From Halichondria panicea (Eukaryota; Porifera; Demospongiae; Suberitida; Halichondriidae): 64,000 nucleotides of DNA. This document shows positions 46,501-56,299 of this stretch, piece by piece. How positions within the stretch are numbered: the stretch's first letter is position 1; each line of letters starts with the position of its first letter. The stretch spans positions 2,108,501 to 2,172,500 of the forward strand of contig NC_087385.1 in NCBI RefSeq assembly GCF_963675165.1, written 5' to 3'. Both the position numbers and the translations under genes were made by a program. A model generated the notes under the pieces. It did not search any database. It saw nothing but the letters and a program-made list of their open reading frames with translations, and was not told the DNA's origin.

Positions 46501-48042
46501 TAATGTCTCACAGAATTGACCTGTGTATGCTGGATGACAGTCACATGTGAAATTGAGTTCTCCACTTGTGTTTAGTGCTCTGCAAATTCCTCCATTGAAG
46601 CAGTTGATATCTTGACATGGGCCTGTGTTGGAATAGTGTATAAAGTGTACATGGAATTGTTTACATACTTACCTGACGTCCTAGTGATTGTAACAAACAA
46701 AGAAGTATCAATATCCGTGGGTACCTCCATACTGTCTGCTAAACTCCCAAATACCACTGCATTCAGATTTAGACTGAAAATGGCCAAATTGTCACTGAAC
46801 AGTTGAACAGGAATTGTATCACGAAGAAAGAGCTGTTCTTGAATTACAATGAAATTGTTTTGTCTGTCTAAACTTGCAAGTGATGAAACCGGATAATTCT
46901 TTTCTCTAGAACCACTGTTATATCTAAATATATTCTGAATTGTTTCGGTTTGTGACAATGTCAAAAATATACCCAAAATACTATCAAAAGCTATTTCATT
47001 CACTATCACTGTGTAATTCAATACTCCTCTACCAACTACAACATCAGCCTCATCGAGAGTCAAGTAATAGGCTGTGGCATTAGTTACCAGTGTAGATGAT
47101 GCTGGCCCTGTAATTAATTATTAATGAATGTTATAGTTATTTTGTATCTCACATTGTTGGCAAGTTGCTGTTGTATGATCTCCATAGGAACCAAAGGGGC
47201 ACACGTCCGTGCAGTGAGCTGTCAATAAGTATTTCGGTGGTTCACAGGCTGTTTAGCAGTGAACAGTGGTTTATGTAAGCAATAATTATATATCACTTAC
47301 AATGTTCATTTATTTCAATAGTTCTCAAATCAGCCCAAAAGATGTGCATTGACTGTACCACTGTGTATCTAATACCAAGGTTGATAATTATTGTTAACAC
47401 ACACTTTCAAGAACGTTTGTTTGTCTTACACAAAGTATACTGGACCTGAGCCCTCCAGGGGAGCTGTCCATTCAAATGTAACATTTATCTTACTGCTCCC
47501 ATTCACATGGGTGACTGCACTGCCTAGGGGGTACTGTGAAGGGGGTGGTGCAAACAATTATTCATTGTTTAGGTGCCGTAAGAAACTATAATAATTCATA
47601 CCTGAGCTTGATCGCAACTTTGAAAACCATACTGGTTAGGGTTGGTGTTTAAAGAAGTAAAAATGCCGGTAACATTGTCAGGAAACCTAATCTTTCTTGC
47701 TTGAATTAGAAAGCCTTTGAAACTCACCGAATTGGAATTGTTGGCTTGTAGTATCACTGTGTGTGTGTTGTGAAAATATTTTGTATAGCTACATTTGTCT
47801 TCCTATTATAATAATTATCTAATACCTGTGTAAGTGACCCCAGGCACATATTGAAGTACACCGCTAGGAGCAAGAAATTCTTCGATATCTAGTTCATATG
47901 GGTTTGTTTCCGCTGGTTGTGATGGAGTTCCATGGTTTGGCTGTAAGGTAGAACATGCTTCAGGTGGAGCTCCTGATGAATAGCCATCACTTTGTTGCAT
48001 TAGTGCAGCAATTAAACTGAGTATAATAACGAGTTGATACAT
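43573..48042 (-). CDS. Reeler-EGF transmembrane protein, copy D (intact, 23 EGF repeats)
   Basis: Exons: 48042-47826, 47756-47602, 47533-47430, 47368-47301, 47248-47153, 47107-46673, 46622-43573. Phases agree, giving about 1,374 residues, the longest copy. Signal peptide MYQLVIILSLIAALMQQSDG, Reeler domain, Cys-rich segment and unknown domain are as in copy C. The single 3-kb last exon encodes 23 EGF-like repeats. A four-repeat module (starting DYCQP or DFCEP, FFACT, NFCEA or NFCKE, then NFCG or NFCD) is present three times in a row. TM GVVAIAIGAFLLILFLATLM; tail with NPTY. The first EGF starts GPCQDINC. The length difference from C comes entirely from EGF copy number. I infer a surface adhesion or recognition protein. 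Confidence 0.92.
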
Positions 48043-49759
48043 CTTTTCACAGAAACTGTGTGCTATATAAATCTCGGTTAGCTATAATTTCTATATGACG
48101 AGAATAATACAATCGCATCTGTTGTGTGGTGTGCAGTGAACCTAAACAATGTTTTCCCTTGTGGAATATCTGTTTAGATGCAGTGAAATGTTTATTTTGT
48201 CCTTGGCGTTTATAAACATTAACTTTGCAAAAATTTGGAATTGTACAAACTCAGTGACACCTTGCATTGACTGTACCACTGTGTATCTAATAGCAAGTCG
48301 ATATTATTGTTAACACACACTTGCAATAGCGTTTATTGTTTGTCTTACACAAAGTATACTGGACCTGAGCCTTCTGAGGGAGCTGTTCATTCAACAGTAA
48401 TGTTCATCTTACTGCTCCGTTTCATATGCTTATAACTCACTGCAATGGGTAACTCCGCTACGAGGGGTACTGCAGGGTTGAATATAATTTTTGTTTGACT
48501 GTTTTCAGTAATATTACTTACCAGAGGATCACGGTTTTGAAAATCATCTCGTTGGTGTTTGAGGAATGAAAAATAATTCTGGTAACTTGTCAGGAAACCC
48601 GTTGCCTGAATTAGAAACTCACTTAATTGGAAATGTTGGCTTGTAGTATGACTGTGCGTTGTGTGAAAAAGAGCACATTTAGTTGCATAGATTTACATGC
48701 TCTTCTTCAATAACTATGCTAATACCTGGAGCAAGAAAATGTTCACACAGTGTAGTTAGCTCAGAATTACGGATTTGTTTCCGCTGCATGGTGGTGATGG
48801 AGCTCCATGGTTTGGCTGTAAGTTAAAATAGGTTTGAGGTGGAGCTCCCGACGAATAGGTTGTTTTTGCAACTATAGTGTAGCAATTACCCCGAGTGCAA
48901 TAATAATTTTAGTTGACAGACTGTAATATAGGGTAGCTATATTGCCTGAGAATAACATATTGTTGTGTGGTAGTGTGCAGTGAACCTAAACAATGTTTTC
49001 ATTTGTGGAATAGTTGATGATTTATGTGGAAATGCAGGAAACTGTTTTATTTTGTCTTGGTCATTCGTAAACAACTTAGTTAAGAACCTGTAACTGCAAA
49101 CATTAAGAACTGGACCTAGATAAACTATGATTATATGTGTGCTTTATACAATGATAAAAAAAAACACTCGAGGTGAAGCCTCTATTTACACTGTGTACAT
49201 ACGGTAGTAGAGTTTTTTGGGAACGAGCTATCTTGTATCCTGAGCAACATTATTATAAATACAATGCTAAGTCATGGAACAGTCATATTTGATAGAGTAA
49301 GTACATAGGTTTAGTTTGATAATTATTGAGTTGTTCATAGTTGCTTCATTCTTGTGTGTGCGAGTCAAGGTTTCTGTTTATCATCTGTTATCTGCTGCAC
49401 AAAAGAATCATAATTGTTTCAGCTTTGTATTCCCTTGAATCTGAGTGCGTGTCAGTACTCACTGCTTCTACAACTTGGTATTGGAGGCAGCATTTTCAAA
49501 ACTATTGGTAATATTTGGTCACAGTTAACGCACATAACAATATAGTAACCATGGTGATAATGTTATCAGATGAAAGGTATTCAATACATTTTGGGAAAAA
49601 TAATGTGCAATTGACGAGATTAAAAAAAAGTAGTTCTTTATAGTACACTAACTTGTTCAAGAAAAATCAGCCTTAGCCTACCGGTGACTCAATTTATTTA
49701 TTGTGCTCACCTTCAACATTTCTAGTATTATGCGAAACAAACCCCGATCTCAGCACCAC
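48043..49759 (-). pseudogene. 5' flank of copy D with a decayed Reeler exon set
   Basis: The immediate flank has GTGCAGTGAACCTAAACAAT at 48131. Relics of Reeler exons 4 to 1 follow at about 48250-48880 (AGTATACTGGACCTGAGCCT near 48353; GGAGCAAGAAAATGTTC near 48730), with the motif again at 48975. The stretch 49200-49720 is AT-rich and recurs at 60520-60930. It contains no gene. Confidence 0.7.
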
Positions 49760-50400
49760 TATCAGTTTGATACTTGACTAATCTGATGTATACGAACCTA
49801 CAACGAAGTACGAGCAAGCAAGACTGAGGAACAATGCAAAAAAAATCTGCTGGCAGATGGAGGCCAGAACAGCAAGTGAACTGAATGAACAACTACTAGG
49901 AAAAGCGTTCGAATAATTATGCTCAGAAAAAGGTATATACACTCAAGCTAGGTAATAGCCTTGCCAATCATAGAGCATAGTTTCATGCTTTACAAGGAAG
50001 CCTTTAGAGATGTTCTTTGTCTCCGATATGGTTGGCAACCTCAGAACCTACATTCTCACTGTGTCTGTGGACAGCGCTTCACAGTAGAGCATGCACTCAG
50101 CTGCTCTATGGGAGGATTTCCAACAATAAGACACAATGAAATACACAACATCACAGTAAATCTCATGAGTGACGTATGTACAGACGTGGGATGGAATTAG
50201 CTCTACAACTGTGACAGATGAGCAATTCCAACTCAGGACAACCAACCGTGAGGACGACGCTCTCCTTGATGTTGTTGCCCAGAGCCAGAGCTACAGATGG
50301 AGAAGAAGAAAGTATACGAACAGTGTGGGAGAGAAATCGAACACGGCTCGTTTTCACCATTGGTTTTCTCTGCTACTGCAGGGATTGTGTACAGCTGTGA
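49760..50400 (+). mobile_element. Retrotransposon C-terminal fragment
   Basis: Pieces: a region near 49830-49920 (QMEARTASELNEQLL-like), then LRYGWQPQNLHSHCVCGQRF and EHALSCSMGGFPTIRHNE (about 50015-50145). TDEQFQLRTTNREDDALLDV follows to about 50280, then a frame-broken end near 50340. The Cys/His arrangement (CVCG, H, C) suggests a zinc-binding domain. Same family as 40200-42900. Confidence 0.7.
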
Positions 50401-50944
50401 TGTGCAGTGAACCAAAACAATGTTTTCCCTTGAGGAATAGCTGTATGCTGTGAACTGTCCGTTATTGTTTGCAAACAAGAATCTGGAACTGCACACATTT
50501 TGGAAATCTTAAAAACTGAACCCAGTAGATTATGTGTGCTTTACTGTTATAATTGTGAGTCATCGAAGTTAAATTTAAATTATACGTTCTAGTTAATTAA
50601 CAATCACTCGAGGTGAAGTCTCTAGAACTACACTGTGTATAATTATTATACTTGGCAGTCGGGTTTCATTTGTCACAAGCTGCAAGTCTCGTTAATCAAC
50701 CTTTTAAATGAATAATAAGTCTTGGAAAGTCATACTAATTAATTTAAGTGTGCTATAATTATGAGTCATTGAAGTTAATTTCGAGTGCTACATGTTCATA
50801 GTTGCTTGTGTATGAGTCAAGCTTTCTGCTCATCAATTATCTGCACAAAAGAATGATAACTGCAGCTCAATACTCAGTATTAAACATGAACACTTACACC
50901 TTTGCGCTCTCCTCATTCTGAGTTCATATCAGTACACAATAAAC
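50401..50944. other. Duplicated spacer between the retro fragment and copy E
   Basis: Carries GTGCAGTGAACC (50402), followed by sequence shared with 42900-43080, 51880-52080 and 61650-61860. The second half matches 61860-62180. No gene. Confidence 0.5.
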
Positions 50945-51715
50945 TTATTTCCCGTGCTCACCTTCAATATTGTTGCGAAAAACTGGGTTCGATATCATGA
51001 CACCTCCTACCACTGGTGATCCTGCCACATCATAGGTTCTCTTCTTTTGACGCAGTTTGCACCACAATACTAATAGTAGCATTAATGTTGTCAGAAACAA
51101 TATTAGAAAAAAAGCACCAATAGCTATAGCAACCACACCACCAATCGTAGCTTTGGTACATGATATTCCAAAAACCAAATTGCACAAATCTTGAATAGAA
51201 TTTAGTCCTGAACCACTGGTTAGTCTGCAGTCAACACCACTGAAACCATCTAGACATACGCAATGTGTTGTATAACCAATTCCTTCAACACAAGTGCCAT
51301 CATTTTGGCATCGATAAGTGGGTGCTTTATCACAGAAATTATCGTCCGTTTGGCACCGATCCCCACTGTAACCATCAGCACATGTGCAAAAATATTGGAT
51401 GCCAATTTCTTCAATGCATGTGCCACCATTAAAGCAGGAATCTGGATCACAGAAATCAAGATCTATCTCACAAACATCACCAGTGAATCCATCCATGCAG
51501 TCGCAGCTAGTCTCAGTTCCAAAGACCTCAATACAGCTTCCATTGTTCATACAGTTAACACTCAATTCTGTACCACAAAAGTTGTCATCATTATCACAAT
51601 GATCTCCACTAAAACCAAAGGAGCAGTTACAAAAGGTTGCTAGTCCAAATCCTTCGATGCACATCCCATTATTAAAGCAGGAGGTAGCTTCGCAAAATTT
51701 AAATCAGTTTCACAC
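50945..51715 (-). pseudogene. Reeler-EGF copy E, truncated 3' end
   Basis: Only the last EGF repeats remain (NFCGTEL, DFCDPDSC and NFCDKAPTYRC types, plus part of an NFCEA-type), with TM and a tail with NPVF. At 51715 the gene stops abruptly and is fused to retrotransposon-derived DNA starting CACCTACCTATATCGCTGCT, the same junction sequence as at 42667. A one-base loss in the last partial repeat (GCAAAATTT for GCAAAAATTT) also breaks the frame. No 5' exons are attached. Confidence 0.9.
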
Positions 51716-52484
51716 CTACCTATATCGCTGCTCCACCATGGTCCAGAGCTACAGAGACGGAGCATACAAACAGCGTGTGAGAGAAATTGAACATGGCTCG
51801 TTTTCACCGTTGGTTTTCTCTGCTGCTGGAGGGATGGGTCCGACAGCAGGGATTGTGTACAGCTGTGATGTGCAGTGAACCAAAACAATGTTTTCCCTTG
51901 TGGAATAGCTATATGCTGCGAGCTGTCTGTTATTGTTTGCAAACAAGAATCTGGAACTGCACATATTTTGGGAATCTCAAAACTGAACCCAGTAGATTAT
52001 GTGTGCTTTACTGTTATAATTGTGAGTCATCGAAGTTAAATTTAAATTGTACGTTCTAGTTAATAATTATTATTAACAATCACTCGAGGTGAAGTCTCTA
52101 CAACTACACTGTGTATATATACTTCTTTTGACGCAGTTTGCACCACGATACGTTATCAGAAACAATATTACAAAACAACTCGTACTTCAAAATAATTGCT
52201 ATCCCAATTTGCATGTGTGTATCACCTGTAACAAAATGGGTGATTACAATGACAGAATGTGTACTATGTTTTATACACACCAAATTGTAAATATAGATTA
52301 ACATAAAGGTTCGATGGAGTGTGATAGAAATAAGAACTGCATTGGTAAGCTAATAAGTATAAGTAATGTAGGGTTCTTCATTCTCCATTTTTGTGTACGA
52401 GTCAAAGTTTCTGCATATCAATCATCTACAAAAAAGAATCAGTCTTGTAAAATGAGCTCGATTTTACGTATGAATACTTGTTTC
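51716..52484 (+). other. Retro fragment and duplicated flank preceding the R1 insertion
   Basis: 51718-51880 encodes the YKQRVREIEHGSFSPLVFS end of the retrotransposon. 51871-52480 repeats 42895-43480, including the GTGCAGTGAACC motif, up to the point where R1 has inserted (near CGTATGAATACTT). Confidence 0.65.
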
Positions 52485-52570
52485 CCAGTGAGTGGGCAGA
52501 TCAAAGCAATCCAGTGCTCAGTATATGGCATGTTGCATCACTGCCATGGCTACCATCTATTGCACTGCAT

Positions 52571-53329
52571 TATATCAGAGATTGAAGAGAGAGGGATATT
52601 TGATGACGTGTACATACAATCCGTGTTGCCCAAAATGGGCGTGGCACATTGTCTTTACTGCAATTTCTATGTAAACTCATGTAAAATACTTTGTGGGACT
52701 GTATCTCTGGACTTGCTGCTACCATAGATTGAAGAGTTCTAACTCTTCAATCTATGCTGCTACATATAGAACAAAGTTGATATTAAATGCAAGAGTAGAC
52801 CTTTGGGAAGTGCAACAGCTCCTCAGCTAAAAGCCAAGAGACAGTTTGCTTGATCACTTCAACTTTTTTGACCTCTTGTACTTGTCCTGGAGCAAAATTT
52901 TGCAAAATTGTACACTAAAAATCGATTATACTTTCAGCACCAGAGCGATCTAGCCTTTGAGACAGGCACCAGTACATAGAATACATAGCTAACATTAAAA
53001 CTCATCACTAAACCATCTTATGAAAACCAACTTGCTTTCTGCTACAGTCCCACAAAGGCTAGTATAGCCAATAAACCAGGGAATCTGGCGTTCTGGATTT
53101 TATTGCCACCAAATATATTGTAAAACAATCTGTGGCTAGTCAATTATATGATCATAATTCTTCAAGTGAGTCATCCAGCTTTCCATGGGCCTGTTTTGTT
53201 TTATTTACAAATTAAACCGCCATTTTTATAGCAACACGGAGTGCCTAAACTTTTTACTCTGTTTTACATTGAGCACATAAGCTCACGTGATCTAGTTTCA
53301 TATCCCCTTCTCTTCAATCTCTGATTATA
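52571..53329. mobile_element. ~760-bp TIR element nested in R1
   Basis: Left TATATCAGAGATTGAAGAGA and right TCTTCAATCTCTGATTATA are inverted repeats of about 40 bases with small gaps (also GACGTG and CACGTGA further in). No coding capacity. It carries a tiny palindrome at 52723-52756. Confidence 0.65.
52723..52756. mobile_element. 34-bp perfect palindrome with 7-bp target duplication
   Basis: Starts CATAGATTGAAGAGTT and ends with its exact complement, with two central bases. CTGCTAC flanks both sides (52716-52722 and 52757-52763). The outer CATAGAT and the 7-bp duplication match the 19571 and 41278 elements, so this may be a minimal deletion derivative of the same or a related family. Confidence 0.7.
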
Positions 53330-53904
53330 TGGCATAAGCACTGGATTATATGCACTTGCACTGTGTGTAAATGCAGTAGATTTCTTATTAAGAGATACTA
53401 TGATCTACGGTGGCCGATAGGGGTCACCCGCCTCCGCTTGCCGCCAACTAATACCGCGAACGGTAAACTTTTTACTGCCCGCGGCTAACACTATTACCGC
53501 AAGCAGTAAAGGGTCACCGCTCCATTTAGCCGCGAGCGGTAAACGAGTGACCGCCCGCGGCGAGGTCCAAAAGTGTTTGGTAAAGGTATGTGTTTCTAAT
53601 AAGAGCACACCCACTATATTCTACTAAGTAATATTTAGAACACACCTAGCCAAGATTAAGTGTTTTAATGCGTGCCGAGGATTGGCTCGAGGTTAACGTA
53701 ATGCTCGAGGCGGAGCCGAGTGCATTACGTAACCGAGAGCCAATCCAAGGCACTGGCATTAAAGCACGTGGTCTTGGGTAGGTATATTCTAAATGTTTTA
53801 GTGCTTCACGTGACCACTTGCCGGATTGCTCCGTATACTATGGTTCGAAAATCAGTAGCCATTTTTTTTTACAAAATGGCTGTCGATTTGCTGCACCTGT
53901 AATT

Positions 53905-54535
53905 AAGTGACTCCAAAGAGCTTAAACTGCGTTCTTCTGCAATTCCAGTCAAAACTAATGCGTGTACGGAGTGGGGTGTTAAACTCTGTGCGGATTGGTC
54001 AAGAGCAAGAGCTGTTGAAGTTGACCGAGTAAGCCCAACAACACCATTGCTACAAATGCTTGTGCCAGACTTTGTATACTGGTTGGAAAAGTTTGTCCTT
54101 GAAATTAGCAAGCAAACAGGAACAAAGTACCCTCCAAATGCAAAGACACTGTATGCCATTGTTTGTTGCTTTAAGCGGTATTTTGAAAGAAATGAAGTGT
54201 ATGATGTCAACCCCTTGAGTCCGCTTGATCCTAGGTTTGGGAACTGTGCTACTACACTGTACCGTCAAGACTTCAGCGACCAGCTAATAAAGGAACGTAC
54301 AGGACATCACTCGCTGAAGCTCTACATGAATATAAACGAACTGGACCCGACCAGCAATACAAGGTATCGATGGCACTACTCCCACAAATAGACGGGAAAG
54401 AGAACAAGAAACTGTGTATGGATGCTAATGATGATGATGAGTTTATCCCTATGAAAAGCCCAAAATTAAGCCAGAAGCCCTCAAAGCCATGTTTGAACAT
54501 TCATCTTTACAAAATTACACAATCAATATTCAAAT
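53905..54535 (+). pseudogene. Crypton-type tyrosine recombinase relic
   Basis: The frame includes TEWGVKLCADW, FVYWLEKFVLEISKQTGTKY, PPNAKTLYAIVCCFKRYFER and FSDQLIKERTGH, features of Crypton-derived (DUF3504/QRICH1/ZMYM-like) recombinases. A shift near 54312-54316 moves the continuation, which carries the likely catalytic Tyr (AEALHEYKRTGPDQQ), into another frame. The middle of the catalytic domain is also shortened. I see no intact Arg-His-Arg-Tyr set, so it is presumably inactive. Confidence 0.65.
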
Positions 54536-54689
54536 GAAGTAATATTTTGTATGTATATAATTCCTTTCTGGTGCGTGTGCATTAACTAGTTAAAGCACAC
54601 TTAAGTGTGCATTATGCTATTTAATGTAGGTGTCACATGACCACTTTTGTGCACTGTCATTGGCTAGTGGTGACGTGATCAGCACTAAG

Positions 54690-55517
54690 AGCGCATAGGG
54701 ATTTCATCTGTAAGCCCTGGAGCAGAGGAGGTTGGACGCGCGTCACATTCAGTGTCACATATCATGTGACACAACTTCAATTGCTGATTGCTCGCGTATG
54801 TACGCAGCAAGCCCCTGTGAGATCGCGAGTGGGCATCATGGCAGTTGCAGCTAATGTTGGAGAGCCTGATCTTTGTCAGAGTTGCGGAGAAGACCTTGAT
54901 GATCATACACTTCTGTTTATACATACCCGAGGAGAGGTAATTGGCTATACTGTGCCTAGTTTTCCAGTCCTAGAAGTTAAATTTACCCACGTTAAGTACG
55001 CAAAGGACGACAGCATGACTAGCTATGATGGATTTATTCGAGAAACTTCTGAGCTAGTGAAGGTAAACACTATGATATCAGTGTGCACTGGCTGTAAAAA
55101 TAGTTTTTTTATTCCTATGGATGAATTTATGAAGTCAAACGTAGAGCTAGAGCTCAACACTTTCGACAACAACTGAGAGGCTAATGTTCAAAGAGGAATT
55201 CTTTTCTTCTGAGGCCTTGTAGGTGTTAGCAAAGTAGGACTGGAAACATGTCTTGGTCTTTTTCCATTGCCCTCCATCTTCCCACACGCCCGCAATCTAT
55301 ATTCATTATTCAATACACGCAAACATAATTACTGCTGACTTGGCAGAAATAAAGTGCTGACATGACTAAAAAAGGATCCCTAGGATCCCTTTATAATTAT
55401 ATTCATCATTTATCACATGATTTATTATTACCAAGTATGACGCGCGTCCAACCTCCTCTGGCCCTGGAGTACTATGGCATAGTACTCCAGAGCTTACAAA
55501 TGAAATCCCTGTGCATA
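54690..55517. mobile_element. ~830-bp inverted-repeat unit inside the transposon
   Basis: Left: GGGATTTCATCTGTAAGC, then GAGGAGGTTGGACGCGCGTC. The right side has the same blocks inverted (about 55438-55515), plus a small palindrome at TACTATGGCATAGTACTCCA. It encloses one small ORF. It could be a separate nested element or an internal cassette. Confidence 0.65.
54835..55176 (+). CDS. Small zinc-ribbon-like protein within the nested element
   Basis: 113 codons from MAVAANVGEPDL; an open extension begins at 54766. Two CxxC pairs (CQSCGEDL at the N-terminus and CTGCKNSF near residue 80) fit a treble-clef or zinc-ribbon fold. The C-terminus is acidic. Not recognised as a named family. Being flanked by inverted repeats, it may be element-encoded or a captured gene fragment; no intron was seen. 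Confidence 0.45.
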   Translation: MMAVAANVGEPDLCQSCGEDLDDHTLLFIHTRGEVIGYTVPSFPVLEVKFTHVKYAKDDSMTSYDGFIRETSELVKVNTMISVCTGCKNSFFIPMDEFMKSNVELELNTFDNN

Positions 55518-56299
55518 GTCTATGCTTTGTGAAGGTCCTCTGGGATGTGTAATAATTTAAAAGCTCTCCACACAGATGCTGCAAACACAAGGTGCGCTCT
55601 TATTAGAATTTCGAGATATCTTGCGATTGTTACCGCTGGCGGCGAGGTTTTTGACCGCGGCGGTTCATGAAGGCGGCCACTCATTTACCGCTCGCAGATA
55701 AGTGAGGCGGTCCCTCTTTACCGCTCGCGGTATTTTTCGGGTGGGTAAAAGAGTCAACATTCATTTACTGCTCGCGGGTAGAGAAGGCGGCGACCCTTTA
55801 CCGCGCACAGCATAGGAGGCCGGAAAGCGGAGGCGGGTGACCCCTATCGGCCACCATAGATATCCATTTGGGACTTATGCCCCACCATCCAACCCTATAA
55901 CTCATTTGGTCCCTTTTATAGGTTACTACTTTTATAACTACTAGTGGGAAGAAAACCTAAAAATTTACTGGAATTCAGCAAAACTAATGAATACACTAAA
56001 TTCCTTCAAACACATGTCTTTTATTACGATTTATATGACCAGTCAGACAAGTTTAACGTCATTGGGCAACAAGTTAGTTATTGCAGGCGCCCTCGTGCAA
56101 CATGCCATATATTGCACTGGATGACATAATTCCCGAGGGCCGCAGGCCTCGAGGGCATTATATTGCTCCAGTGCAATATATGGCATGTTGCTCTCTGGCT
56201 GGGCAATAACTAATACTTACCTTTTTGATATCATTTTGTCTTGGTTTTGAGCGCCTATAATTATTAGTACAAACTATAATTAAACTTATTGACTCCATT

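Larger units (their letters stand above)
53402..55858. mobile_element. 2.5-kb TIR transposon with GCGGTAAA-type subterminal repeats
   Basis: Ends ATCTACGGTGGCCGATAGGG and its near-complement, opening into imperfect inverted ends of about 200 bases. These are rich in repeated ACCGC..GCGGTAAA words and locally GC-rich against the AT-rich surroundings. The insertion site in R1 (AAGAGAT/ATCC) is read from the intronic copy near 19545. The interior holds a palindromic segment (about 53665-53763), a tyrosine-recombinase relic and a further inverted-repeat unit. Confidence 0.75.
52490..56207 (+). mobile_element. Repeat family R1 copy expanded to 3.7 kb by nested insertions
   Basis: Starts near TTGTTTCCCAGTGAGTGGGC and ends ...GCTGGGCAATAACT. 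AATACT occurs on both sides, and the uninterrupted flank is at 43480. The element sequence itself is only about 0.5 kb, in blocks 52490-52570, 53330-53401 and 55859-56207. This is seen by comparison with the intronic copy at 19254-20172. Two further elements (52571-53329 and 53402-55858) fill the gaps. Confidence 0.75.

Noticed and set aside
53405-53614. 69-codon ORF in the transposon end
   Set aside because: Produced by the GCGGTAAA-type inverted end; no domain and no partner copy.
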